Below, piece after piece: positions 27,178-35,647 of a stretch of 64,000 bases of DNA (positions within the stretch are counted from its first letter, which is position 1; each line of letters starts with the position of its first letter). A model generated the notes under the pieces. It had not been told where the DNA came from, did no database searches, and was given only the letters and a program-made list of their open reading frames with translations. Location: NCBI GenBank assembly GCA_039029535.1, contig JBCCFW010000008.1:1-64000 (forward strand), in the 5' to 3' direction. Origin of the DNA: JBCCFW01 sp039029535. GTDB taxonomy: Bacteria > Acidobacteriota > JBCCFW01. A program made the position numbers and the translations under genes.

Positions 27178-28449
27178 TTGACGAGCACCGACGACCTGCA
27201 ACGCGAGGCGTGGCGGCCCCCCGAGGGCTTCGTGCCGGTCCGCTCCGGCTTGCCCGGCTTCACCATCTTCGCCCCGGCGCCGCCGGACCAGGGTGACCCC
27301 GACTTCGTCCGCGTCGGACGCTGCGACCGCTGCGGTGGTGAGGCGCGCTACGACGCGGCGATCGGGCGGCTCCGCTGCGGGCACTGCGCGAGCCAGCGCG
27401 AGGTCGCCGCGGTGGAGGTCGGTCGCGCCGCCAGCGAGGAGGAGTTCCGCGTCGAGACGCTCGAGCGGGCCGCGCGGGGCTGGGGCGCCGAGCGGACGCA
27501 AGTCCACTGCGAGAGCTGCGGGGCCGACACCGTGCTCGCTGCGCGAGAGCTCGTCGGCACCTGTGCCTTCTGCACCTCGCAGCACGTGGTCGCACGCCCG
27601 GCACCGCAAGACGCCCTGCGCCCCCGCTATCTCCTGCCCTTCCAGGTCGACGCCGACGAGGCGCGGCGCTTGCTCACGGAGTGGCTGGGCAGCGGCTGGC
27701 TCCAGCCGAGGGGCTTGAGCAAGCAGGGCCGGACGACGTCGATCCAGGCCGTGTATCTCCCGGCCTGGACCTTCGACGCGCGGGTCGTGGCGCACTGGAT
27801 GGTCGAGACCGGTCGACCCCTGAGCGACGAGAGCAACATCACCATCTGGACCAAGAAAGACGGCAAGCAGGCCGTCCACATGGACGACGAGCTGTCGCTG
27901 GCCGTCGGCGATCTCTCGGAGCTGCTCTTCTCGCGGATCGCTCCCTTCGATCTCGACCGGCTCGTCGAGTACGACCCCGAGCTCCTCGCCGGCTGGCAGG
28001 TGCGGGTCGCCGACGTCCCGCTCGAGAAGGCCTGGGAACGGCAGCGGCTCGCCTGGCGCGATCGGCCGCGGGAGGAGGCGTGGAAGAGGCTGAAGTCGCA
28101 GCACGCGAAGCTGCGACGTTTCAGCGCGGCCGTCGACTTCACGAAGGAGAGCTGGCGCCACGTGCTGCTCCCGGTCCACGTCGTCGCCTACCGTCATCGC
28201 GACGAGACCCATCACGTGCTCATCAACGGACGGACCGGCGTGATCGCCGGGCAGCGACCGGTCGCCTGGTGGAAGGTCCTCGCGCTCATCGCGTTCGCGT
28301 ACATGCCGGCAGCGCTCCTGGGAGGCATCGGCGCGTTGGCGGGACACCCGCTCCCGGAGCTGATCGTGCCGGTGTCGCTGCTGGCCGTCGTCGCGACGGG
28401 CTTCGCGGGCTGGCTCCTCGGCACCGCCACCGGGGAGAACGACGCGTGA
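27178..28449 (+). CDS. zinc-ribbon membrane protein, copy A2
   Basis: The second copy of the A protein, again 423 residues when read from TTG at 27178. That start has GGGGGGAG just upstream and lines up with the ATG of A1; a GTG at 27148 would add ten residues. The same two zinc ribbons (CDRC...CGHC; CESC...CAFC), LPAWTFDARVVAHW region and two C-terminal membrane helices are present. A 37-base stretch around the second ribbon (27493-27529) is identical to A1 (24993-25029), whereas flanking sequence has diverged. It overlaps B2 by GTGA. Confidence 0.75.
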   Translation: MTSTDDLQREAWRPPEGFVPVRSGLPGFTIFAPAPPDQGDPDFVRVGRCDRCGGEARYDAAIGRLRCGHCASQREVAAVEVGRAASEEEFRVETLERAARGWGAERTQVHCESCGADTVLAARELVGTCAFCTSQHVVARPAPQDALRPRYLLPFQVDADEARRLLTEWLGSGWLQPRGLSKQGRTTSIQAVYLPAWTFDARVVAHWMVETGRPLSDESNITIWTKKDGKQAVHMDDELSLAVGDLSELLFSRIAPFDLDRLVEYDPELLAGWQVRVADVPLEKAWERQRLAWRDRPREEAWKRLKSQHAKLRRFSAAVDFTKESWRHVLLPVHVVAYRHRDETHHVLINGRTGVIAGQRPVAWWKVLALIAFAYMPAALLGGIGALAGHPLPELIVPVSLLAVVATGFAGWLLGTATGENDA

Positions 28450-29465
28450 GCGGGGAGACCGAGGCCCCCCGCGAGCGGGCCCGCGACGTCGTCACCGTGG
28501 AGTGCACGAGCTGTCAGACCGCGCACCATCTCCTCGTGGGAATGAGGCTCTCTTGGTGTTGCTGGTGCTCGTCCATGAGCCTGGCTCCCGTCGACGAGCC
28601 CCGCGAGGTCGCGGCGCCTGAACGGAAGGTGGCCTTCGAGATCGATCACGAGCAGGCCGTCAAGCGTCTCCGTGCTGCGTGCCGACGCCGCTTCTTCAAG
28701 CCGAGGGATCTCCGGCCCGCCCGACTCGCGGAGCGCTTGCGCAAGGCCTGGGTCCCGTCCTGGCTCGTCGACTGTCGACTGCGAGGAAGCTGGCGGGCAG
28801 AGCTGGGATACGACTACGAGGTGGTCTCACACGTGGAGCACTACAAGTCGGGTCGTTGGCGCAGCGAGGAGGTCCGCGAGACCCGGGTCGACTGGGAGCC
28901 GCGGCTCGGCACCATGGATCAGTGCTTCGAGAACGAGGCGGTCCCGGCTTGGCGTCTGCGTCACCGCCTGGGCGACCTTCTCCAGGGGCTCACCGGCGAG
29001 GAGGGCGTGCCCGTCGACGGCTCGGAGCTCGACGAGGCGCCCGTCCTGCTTCCCGACCTCACTCCGAGCGAGGTCTGGCAGGACGCTCGACAGGGGGTCC
29101 TCGCGCGTCTCCGCGAACGACTGATCGAGGCCTGTGGCGCCCAGCACCTGCAGTGGCTCGCCGTGGATGACTCGCCCGCCGAGCGGAACTGGACGCTCCA
29201 GCTCCACCCGCTCTGGACCACCTGGTACCTCGCCGAGGACGGGCGGGTCGTCGGGCTCTTCCTCGATGGGCGCAGCGGTCGCTTGATCGGCGACGTTCTC
29301 AGTGCCCCACGCCGGGCGCGACGCTGGGCCCTGGGCTTCGCACTGGCAGCGGCGGGGTGCTTCGGACTGGGGGCCACGGTCGACGAGATGTTCATCGCGC
29401 TCGGCTTCGTGCTCGCGGGGCTGGCCGGAGCGGTCGCGATCGCGAGCCTGGACGAGCCCGAGTGA
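28446..29465 (+). CDS. zinc-ribbon membrane protein, copy B2
   Basis: The second copy of the B protein, 339 residues. Zinc ribbon CTSC...CCWC, then RFFKPRDLRPARLAERLR and VPSWLVDCRLRGSWRAEL, then two C-terminal membrane helices. It lacks the roughly 28-residue basic tail of B1, which ends in RRARRPPRAR. GTG at 28446 overlaps the A2 stop. Conserved blocks such as VRETRVDWEPRLGTMD are unchanged between B1 and B2, which argues that both copies are under selection. Confidence 0.72.
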   Translation: MSGETEAPRERARDVVTVECTSCQTAHHLLVGMRLSWCCWCSSMSLAPVDEPREVAAPERKVAFEIDHEQAVKRLRAACRRRFFKPRDLRPARLAERLRKAWVPSWLVDCRLRGSWRAELGYDYEVVSHVEHYKSGRWRSEEVRETRVDWEPRLGTMDQCFENEAVPAWRLRHRLGDLLQGLTGEEGVPVDGSELDEAPVLLPDLTPSEVWQDARQGVLARLRERLIEACGAQHLQWLAVDDSPAERNWTLQLHPLWTTWYLAEDGRVVGLFLDGRSGRLIGDVLSAPRRARRWALGFALAAAGCFGLGATVDEMFIALGFVLAGLAGAVAIASLDEPE

Positions 29466-29613
29466 GGCGTGCGTGTTGTCGCGAGCGACCGGAGACACGC
29501 CGCACCGGCTCGTAGCTCATCCAGCCGTCCGGCATCTCGTTGGGCTGGAGGCTCGTTTCGCACCCTGAACGCAGCCTGTCAGTCCTCCCTGGTCCCGCTT
29601 GTAGACTGCGGCG

Positions 29614-32205
29614 ATGGACCTCACGCTCGGACCCGGCACGGCGCCACCCTTCCATCAGCTGGGAGAGACCGCGTTCAAGCGACTGTGCCGGGAGCTGCTG
29701 CCAAGGGACCTCGGGAGCTCATGGCGCACGTACGGCACCGAGCTCGAGGGTGCCGACTTCCTGGCAGGGCTTCAGGGCGGGCCGCGGCGCATCGCCGTGC
29801 GATGCATGGCGTGTCGGGAGTTTCCAGAGAAGGGTGGCACGAGCTTCTCGTCGGTCTCGGATGATGTCTTCTCGAACCTCAGCGTCTGGAGATTCGAAGG
29901 GATTGACCGGTTCATCTTGATGGTCGGGTGCGACCTGGACTGGAGCGAGCACCGGGACGCGATCGAGACCGAGCTGGGGCGCTTCTGGATGGAGGGGATC
30001 GCACACGAGGTGTGGTCGGCGGCCACCATCGCCGACAAGCTGCGTCCTCATTCCGACATCGTCCGACAGCACTGCGAGCCTGCTGAGGCCTGGGTGGAGA
30101 AGATCTGCGGTTCGCGTGCGGCAACCGAGCCCACTCTCAGGCCCAGCCTGACCAAGAGCACGCACGTGCTTCCCTTTGCTTCCCTCGATCCCATCACCTT
30201 CGAGCGGCTCTGCCTTCGCCTCGTGGAGGCGGAGGGCTACACGGACGTCGAGCACCTCGGGGCTGCCGGCAACGAGCAGGGTCGAGACCTCCTCGCCCGA
30301 CGCGGTGACGCGCGCGTGGCCATCCAGTGCAAGAGGGTCGAGCGCTTCGAGGCAGCTCACGCCATCGCTGAGATTCGCAAGGTCCGTTCGCTTCCAGAGG
30401 CCGACCAACCCGACGAGTACCTCTTCATCGTCACGCGGGACGTGAGCGCCAAGACTCGAGAGAAGGCTCGGGCCGAGTGGGGCGATCCGGAGACCTGCCG
30501 GTTCTGGGCCGTCACCGAGCTCGATGGCAAGGTGCAGGCGCATCCGGACATCGTGCGCCAGTTCTTCGGCCTGCCTGCTGAGCCAGAGCCTGAAGACCCC
30601 GAGCACCGTGAGCTGACGGCTCGCCTCGGGGCTCTCATCGACCAGTGCGCGGCTGCCGAAGGTGACACCTCGACGCTGAACGAGGAGATCCTGGACATCA
30701 AGCGACGTCTCCGGGAGGGCCATCGTCTCCGAGCCGGCGACGTGCTCGGCAACCGCTTCAGCCTCCTGGAGCAGGTCGGCAAGGGAGGCTTCGCCCGAGT
30801 GTGGAAGGCCGTCGACCGGACCACGAGGCAGCTCGTTGCGGTCAAGGTGCTGCACGGTCAGCACGGCGAGGATCGCAGTCGTCGGGAACGGTTCTTCCGA
30901 GGTGCCCGGGAGATGGCGAAGCTCGATCACGAGTCCGTGGTCCGAGTTCTGATGCCCGAGGCCGAAGACGGGGGCATTCACTTCTTCGTGATGGAGCACG
31001 TCGCCGGGAGCGATCTCCAGCAAGCCGTGCGGAGCGGTGGGCTTGGTCGCGAGCGAGCCATCGAGATCGCTCGTGCGATCGGTAGAGCCCTGCAGGCGGC
31101 ACACGAGCGAGGTCTGGTCCATCGAGACGTCAAGCCCGCCAACGTCTTGATGGCGGAGGACGGTCGAGTCAAGCTGACGGACTTCGACCTGGTCCGGGCA
31201 GGTGACACGACGGGAGGAACGAGGACGAACACGGCGATGGGGACCGTCGTGTTCGCGGCGCCCGAGGCGTTCACCGACGTGAGCCGTGCCGATGCCCGGA
31301 GCGACCAGTACGCGCTGGCGATGACCCTGGTCTTCGTGCTGCACGGAGACGACCTGCCGCCGGACCTTCTCTTCAACCGGGGAGAGATCGTTCAGCAGCT
31401 CCTTTCGGACGACCCGCTGGCGCCCGTGGTGGAACGAGCACTGGCGATGAAGCCAGCGGAGCGTCATGGCTCCGTGACGGAGTTCGTCGAGGCGCTGGTG
31501 GCAGCAGAGGAGGCAGCGACTCCCAGAGCCCTGGTCCGGGCCCCAACGAACCTGCAGGTCCTGGTCACGGAGCGTGGCGGAGTCGAGCTCGTCGAGATTC
31601 CGGGCGGCCGGTTCGTGATGGGGTCGCCGGGATCGGAGGAGGAGCGACGCTCCAACGAGGGGCAGCGCGAGGTCGAGGTCAGCGGTCACTGGCTCGGCCG
31701 CTACCCGGTGACGAACGAGGAGTACGGGCGCTTCCTGAAGGAGAGGCCAGAACACGGCAGCCCACGTTTCTGGGACGACCAGCGCTTCAACGACCCACGA
31801 CAGCCGGTGGTGGGGGTGAGCTGGGCCGACGCTCGGGCATTCTGCGAGTGGGCCGGAGGACGTCTCCCGACCGAGGCAGAGTGGGAGCACGCCTGTCGGG
31901 CCGGCACGACGACACGGTACTGGTCGGGAGATGCCGAGGAAGAACTGGCTCGAGTGGACTGGTACCGCGGCAATTCGGGTGGAGAGTTGCACGTCGTGGG
32001 TGAGCTGGAGGCGAACCCGTGGGGCCTGAACGACATCCACGGGAACGTCCGTGAGTGGTGCGAGGATGAGATGGGCGCGAGCCGCGTGATCCGCGGCGGG
32101 TCGTGGTACGACGCCGCGGGGGGCTGCCGCGCGGCGTGCCGGCTCCGGCTCCGCCCGGGCGGCCGCTGGTGGTACCTGGGCTTCCGCTTGTCCCGAGGTC
32201 AGTAG
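29614..32205 (+). CDS. Mrr-like nuclease x2 - Ser/Thr kinase - FGE/C-type-lectin fusion
   Basis: An 863-residue four-part protein. Residues 1-165 resemble a restriction-endonuclease fold, but the catalytic QxK is replaced (VRCMA at 62-66), so it is likely inactive. Residues 183-320 are an Mrr-type PD-(D/E)XK module with D225 in GRDLLA and Q238/K240 in AIQCKR intact. Residues 375-630 are a Ser/Thr kinase: GKGGFARVWKA, AVKVL (K411), HRDVKPAN (D505), and DFD (523-525) in place of DFG. Residues 658-863 are a formylglycine-generating-enzyme/C-type lectin domain with GGRLPTEAEWEHACRAG and GLNDIHGNVREW, ending in a DGR-like variable tail. There is no SD; TAGACT ends six bases before the ATG, so the mRNA may be leaderless. 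Conflict or self/non-self sensing is plausible but inferred. Confidence 0.85.
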   Translation: MDLTLGPGTAPPFHQLGETAFKRLCRELLPRDLGSSWRTYGTELEGADFLAGLQGGPRRIAVRCMACREFPEKGGTSFSSVSDDVFSNLSVWRFEGIDRFILMVGCDLDWSEHRDAIETELGRFWMEGIAHEVWSAATIADKLRPHSDIVRQHCEPAEAWVEKICGSRAATEPTLRPSLTKSTHVLPFASLDPITFERLCLRLVEAEGYTDVEHLGAAGNEQGRDLLARRGDARVAIQCKRVERFEAAHAIAEIRKVRSLPEADQPDEYLFIVTRDVSAKTREKARAEWGDPETCRFWAVTELDGKVQAHPDIVRQFFGLPAEPEPEDPEHRELTARLGALIDQCAAAEGDTSTLNEEILDIKRRLREGHRLRAGDVLGNRFSLLEQVGKGGFARVWKAVDRTTRQLVAVKVLHGQHGEDRSRRERFFRGAREMAKLDHESVVRVLMPEAEDGGIHFFVMEHVAGSDLQQAVRSGGLGRERAIEIARAIGRALQAAHERGLVHRDVKPANVLMAEDGRVKLTDFDLVRAGDTTGGTRTNTAMGTVVFAAPEAFTDVSRADARSDQYALAMTLVFVLHGDDLPPDLLFNRGEIVQQLLSDDPLAPVVERALAMKPAERHGSVTEFVEALVAAEEAATPRALVRAPTNLQVLVTERGGVELVEIPGGRFVMGSPGSEEERRSNEGQREVEVSGHWLGRYPVTNEEYGRFLKERPEHGSPRFWDDQRFNDPRQPVVGVSWADARAFCEWAGGRLPTEAEWEHACRAGTTTRYWSGDAEEELARVDWYRGNSGGELHVVGELEANPWGLNDIHGNVREWCEDEMGASRVIRGGSWYDAAGGCRAACRLRLRPGGRWWYLGFRLSRGQ
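32098..32187 (+). other. candidate DGR variable region (VR) at the FGE C-terminus
   Basis: It encodes residues 829-858, from the GSW motif to GFR. DGR target proteins end in exactly this segment, with adenine-derived diversity at the positions between GGSW, CR, R-x-R, RP and GFR. Here those positions hold Tyr, Asp, Ala, Gly, Leu, Leu, Gly, Gly, Trp, Trp, Tyr, where ordinary family members mostly have Asn. Bases 32101-32187 contain only 3 adenines, while the preceding 87 bases contain 16. No template repeat or reverse transcriptase is in the window, so this remains a candidate. Confidence 0.45.
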
Positions 32206-32207
32206 GT

Positions 32208-32260
32208 GCCGCTCCCGGAGGCGGCGAAGCACGCCGGAGGGGTGGTGGGCGGTCGCCCAC
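32208..32260 (+). repeat. two small hairpins downstream of the FGE tail
   Basis: First: GCCGC (32208-32212) with GCGGC (32221-32225), two bases after the stop codon. Second: GTGGGC (32245-32250), loop GGTC, GCCCAC (32255-32260). There are no T-runs, so intrinsic termination is doubtful. Hairpins just downstream of the variable region are known from DGRs, but high GC makes chance inverted repeats likely. Confidence 0.35.
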
Positions 32261-32348
32261 GCGGCGCGAGTCCCGAAGGGCGGTAGCCCCGAGGAGACGA
32301 GCGCGGGCATGCGACCCGGGCCCCCAGGACGAGTGGAGTGTCACGTGC

Positions 32349-33215
32349 TCAGCGGGGCTGACAGTCGGACACGCCGCGCGGGCCATGGACGTGGAAGGGG
32401 CGTGAGAGGGGGAGCGAGACCTCGTCGCTCGACCGCTCGGGGCGGCGCGTGACGACGAACGCGTCAGCGACGTCGGCTTCGGCCCACCGCCACTCGAGCT
32501 CCAGCTCGATCGCGACTCCCGCCTGCCGTTCGAGAGTCAGCACGCTCGGCAACCGGCGTCGGTCGAAGCGGACGTGCCGGTCGTAGGTGCGGGTGCAATC
32601 ACCGTCGGTCACCTGGACGAGCGCTCCGTCGTGTTGCGTGATCTCGAGACTGCGCCGCCGTGACCTCGAGCTCTCGAGCCAGATCAGGGTGGTCGGCTCG
32701 CCGTCGTGCTCGTCGGTGACCACGGAGACGATGATCTCGCCACGACGGAGACGAAGCTGGCGACCCGGTTGCAAGAGGTCGCGAAGCGCGAGAACGACCC
32801 GGTCCGCTCGCCAGTTGGGCTGGCGCTCGCGCTCGGACCAGTCACCATGCTCATCGCGTCCCTGCTGACGGAGCACGGATGGCTTCATCCGGATGTCTTC
32901 GAGCCAGGCCTCCCCTGAAGCCCAGAGCAGGAAGTAGCGACCACGATACGGCCCGTCAGCCGAGTCGGCAGAGTAGATCCCGTCGACGCGCAACGCCGGC
33001 GTGCCGACCTCCTCGAAGCTCACGGCCTTCCTGGCGCGCTCCATGAGCGCGAGGGCCTCCTTGCGGACGCGGCGCGACGGAAGCTGGCGGCCCCGGCGTG
33101 CCTCTGCCGACTCGGCGATGAGCAGGCCGAGCACCAGCCCGATGACAGACGGCGCGAGCGCCCACGAACGCAGCGTGGTCGTCGGTGGTGAGCTGGCAAG
33201 GGACCGTGCGGACAT
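32349..33215 (-). CDS. secreted hypothetical protein (LolA/outer-membrane-lipoprotein-sorting-like)
   Basis: A 288-residue protein with an N-terminal hydrophobic segment (APSVIGLVLGLLIAESAEA, about 22-40) serving as signal peptide or anchor. The mature part alternates beta strands and basic stretches (YFLLWASGEAWLEDIRM; GRQLRLRRGEIIVSVV; PSVLTLERQAG), a pattern seen in LolA/LolB-like periplasmic lipid-binding proteins; no decisive motif is present. ATG at 33215 is preferred because GGGAG lies five bases upstream; a GTG four codons earlier is open. It is convergent with the kinase-FGE gene. Confidence 0.55.
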   Translation of the reverse strand: MSARSLASSPPTTTLRSWALAPSVIGLVLGLLIAESAEARRGRQLPSRRVRKEALALMERARKAVSFEEVGTPALRVDGIYSADSADGPYRGRYFLLWASGEAWLEDIRMKPSVLRQQGRDEHGDWSERERQPNWRADRVVLALRDLLQPGRQLRLRRGEIIVSVVTDEHDGEPTTLIWLESSRSRRRSLEITQHDGALVQVTDGDCTRTYDRHVRFDRRRLPSVLTLERQAGVAIELELEWRWAEADVADAFVVTRRPERSSDEVSLPLSRPFHVHGPRGVSDCQPR

Positions 33216-33322
33216 GGGCTCTCCCACGAGGAGTCGGAGCGGCCCATCATGGCCTCCTCACCCGTGCCGGGCGAGGAGGCCTGTCAGCGCGTGGTGACTT
33301 GTCGAGACAAGGTTGGGGTCGC

Positions 33323-35647
33323 TCATGGGTCGAGCTCGAAGCCGAGCTCGGTCGCACGCGCTTCCTGTTCCTTTCGACGGGAGTCGTCACCCAGCGCGGC
33401 GAGGAGCTGAGTCCAGAAGAGGGGAGTGGTGAGCTCGGCCGCCTTTCTCGTGAGCCACTCGTCCGTCCAGGCGAGATCGGGCTCGCGAACGCTGAGACTG
33501 ACGTAGAGGCCGGGTTGCTCATCGTCGGCGTCCGGTAGCTGCACCCGGTAGTCGGCACCGCTGCGGTCCGTGAGGAGGTGGTCCCTCTCGTCGAGCTCGT
33601 CACGCCAGGCGTCGAGGGTGGCGGCTCCCGGGTGCAGGCCTTCGAGGACGACCGTGCGGTAGTCGCCTCGCTCCAGGGTGTCGAGGCAGGCGTAGATCGC
33701 CGGCGGCATCGGGTCACCGAGCCCATCGTCGGTGTCGCTGCGACGCGCTTCCTCGATGGCGTCGAGATTGACCGGGCGCGCGTCGAAGACCACGAGGTCG
33801 TCGAGTCGCTCGCGTCCTCCACCTACCTTGGGCTGCACGATGCGAGCGGTCACCGGTCCGCGGCGGCGGGCCCAGAGGTCGACCTCGGTGCCGTCCGATT
33901 CGCGAAAGCGGATGCGACAGTCCTCCCAGTCCTCGTCGATCGGTCCCTCGTCGCTGGACAGGGTGAGGTCCAGCCGCCGTGCCGAGTCACGGACCAGCTC
34001 GTGCCGACCGAGCTGCGTGGCGAGCTCCATGCACTCCCAGTCCCAGGAACCCGGTCTCTCGACCTGGGCGATGGCGACCTCGACTTGAGCGAGCGCGTCC
34101 TCGAGCAAGCCGTCGCGTCGCTGGCTCTGGATGAGTCGGTGACGGGGGCCCAGTGCTTCGGGATCGTCTTCGAGCAAGGCGAGGAGCTGCTTCCGGACGT
34201 CGACGGAGGAGCCTCGGCGATCGAACACGTTGGCGAGCTGCCAGCGACCCAGCGCTCGACGCTCGGCGTCATCGGACTCGAGGAGAAGTCGCGCTCGTCG
34301 CTCGACCTCGTCCAGCTCGCCGGTGGCCATCAACGCCGAGCAGAGGAACGAGAAGGCCGCCGTCGAGTCCGGGTTCCTCTCGAAGAAGTGCTCCATGCGA
34401 GCGCGAGCGGCGGTCGGCCACGAGCGCTGGAGAAGCGCGCGACCGAGGGCGACCTGCAGCTCGTCGTGGCCGGGCCAATACTCGACCGCGTGCAGGAGCG
34501 TCTCGAGCAGCGAGGCATCGGCGGTCTCCCAGGACAGGAGCTCCATGGGCGGTGCGTCGTCGGTCGGGAGCTCGGGAGCCGCGAGCGCCTCGGCTCGTCG
34601 CCGGAGCTCGTCGCAGCGCTCGGCGGCACCGGCGTCGCGATGCAGCTCGGGCCGGAGGGACTCCATGTCTTCGATGGCGAGCGTGGCCGTGGCGGGGTGG
34701 CCGGCAGCCAGCGCGAGCTCGGCACGTCGGTCGAGCTGGCGAAGACGATGACGGAGCTGGCCCGAGTCTCCGAACCAATCGGCGGCGTGGCCAAGTCGGT
34801 GGTCGAGGAGGTCGACGTCGTCGATCCCGTCGCGTTGCCAGAGCTCGAAGGCCGCGTCGCTCCAGCGGACGAGCAGCGTGCCCGTGTCGGCGACGTCCTC
34901 GAAGGCGAGGAGATCGCGACGGGCCTCGTCGAGCCGACCGAGCCCGGCCAGAACCCGGCTGCGCTGGAGGAGGTTCATGTTCAGTCCGTGCAGCCCACTG
35001 ACGCCACGACCCTCCGCGATCTTCTTGTCGAGGAGCGGGAGGCACTCGGCGAGTCGTCCGAGTCGGATGAGCAGGTTGACGCGAGTCGTCGTGAGCTCGA
35101 TTTCGCCTCCGTGTCGGGCGGCGTGGTCCTTCGCTTCGTCGAGCTCCGTCAGGGCCTCCTCGACTCGGTCCGAGTCGGCCAGGGCGGAGAGCTTCTCGGC
35201 GACGATGCACTTGAAGCACTCGCGGCGTGGGTCGAGCTGCTCGAGACACTCCGAGCTGACCGCGAGCCGCTCCGCTGCGAAGCCGAGGTCGTCGCGTTGC
35301 TCGTAGGCGATGCTCAGGTCCTGCACGACGCAGGTCGACTGAGGGCAGTCACGGGCGTCGTCACGGCTCGATCGTTCGAGCAGGTCGACGGCTTCGGACA
35401 GGTTGGCGCCGACGAGACCACGTCGGGCCACGCGGCTCTGTAGTCCCCAGTGCCGGACGAAGATCTCGAGCCACGGATGCTTCCGCTCACGGCTGGCGGC
35501 GAGGAGCTCCGGGTAGAGCGCGTCGAGGCGCTCGTGCTCGTCGTCGCAGGCGAGGCTGGGGAGCTGACCGAGCCGATGGGCGAAGCCTGCCTCGCCCTGA
35601 TCCCTGAGCTCCTTGATGTAGTGGTAGAACCAACCCCAGTTGCTCAC
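33323..35647 (-). CDS. large TPR-repeat protein partnered with Hsp90-like gene
   Basis: A 774-residue helical protein made largely of degenerate tetratricopeptide repeats between about 95 and 560 (for example LSIAYEQRDDLGFAAERLAV; RSRVLAGLGRLDEARRDLLA; ALGRALLQRSWPTAARARME). A C-terminal alpha/beta region of about 200 residues (EVDLWARRRGPVTARIVQPK; YRTVVLEGLHPGAATLDAW) is not recognised. GTG at 35647 overlaps the stop of the Hsp90-like gene (GTGA), so the two are coupled. A co-chaperone or adaptor role is inferred from this coupling only. No signal peptide or membrane segment. Confidence 0.75.
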   Translation of the reverse strand: MSNWGWFYHYIKELRDQGEAGFAHRLGQLPSLACDDEHERLDALYPELLAASRERKHPWLEIFVRHWGLQSRVARRGLVGANLSEAVDLLERSSRDDARDCPQSTCVVQDLSIAYEQRDDLGFAAERLAVSSECLEQLDPRRECFKCIVAEKLSALADSDRVEEALTELDEAKDHAARHGGEIELTTTRVNLLIRLGRLAECLPLLDKKIAEGRGVSGLHGLNMNLLQRSRVLAGLGRLDEARRDLLAFEDVADTGTLLVRWSDAAFELWQRDGIDDVDLLDHRLGHAADWFGDSGQLRHRLRQLDRRAELALAAGHPATATLAIEDMESLRPELHRDAGAAERCDELRRRAEALAAPELPTDDAPPMELLSWETADASLLETLLHAVEYWPGHDELQVALGRALLQRSWPTAARARMEHFFERNPDSTAAFSFLCSALMATGELDEVERRARLLLESDDAERRALGRWQLANVFDRRGSSVDVRKQLLALLEDDPEALGPRHRLIQSQRRDGLLEDALAQVEVAIAQVERPGSWDWECMELATQLGRHELVRDSARRLDLTLSSDEGPIDEDWEDCRIRFRESDGTEVDLWARRRGPVTARIVQPKVGGGRERLDDLVVFDARPVNLDAIEEARRSDTDDGLGDPMPPAIYACLDTLERGDYRTVVLEGLHPGAATLDAWRDELDERDHLLTDRSGADYRVQLPDADDEQPGLYVSLSVREPDLAWTDEWLTRKAAELTTPLFWTQLLAALGDDSRRKEQEARATELGFELDP

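Larger units (their letters stand above)
24681..29465 (+). repeat. tandem duplication of a two-gene unit (A1-B1-A2-B2)
   Basis: Units 24681-27052 and 27178-29465 each hold an A gene and a B gene joined by a four-base overlap. Similarity runs through both genes at the protein level, with exact DNA identity in places (37 bases, 24993-25029 against 27493-27529). The 125 bases between the units hold no other gene. No transposase or flanking direct repeat was seen. Confidence 0.85.

Noticed and set aside
29719..32310. 863-residue minus-strand frame opposite the kinase-FGE gene
   Set aside because: Equal in length to the real gene by coincidence; lacks domains, while the plus strand has kinase and FGE motifs throughout.
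32206..32348. Possible DGR template repeat or accessory gene just after the FGE tail
   Set aside because: Read on both strands: no A-rich near-copy of the tail and no reverse-transcriptase motif (such as YxDD); only two small hairpins.
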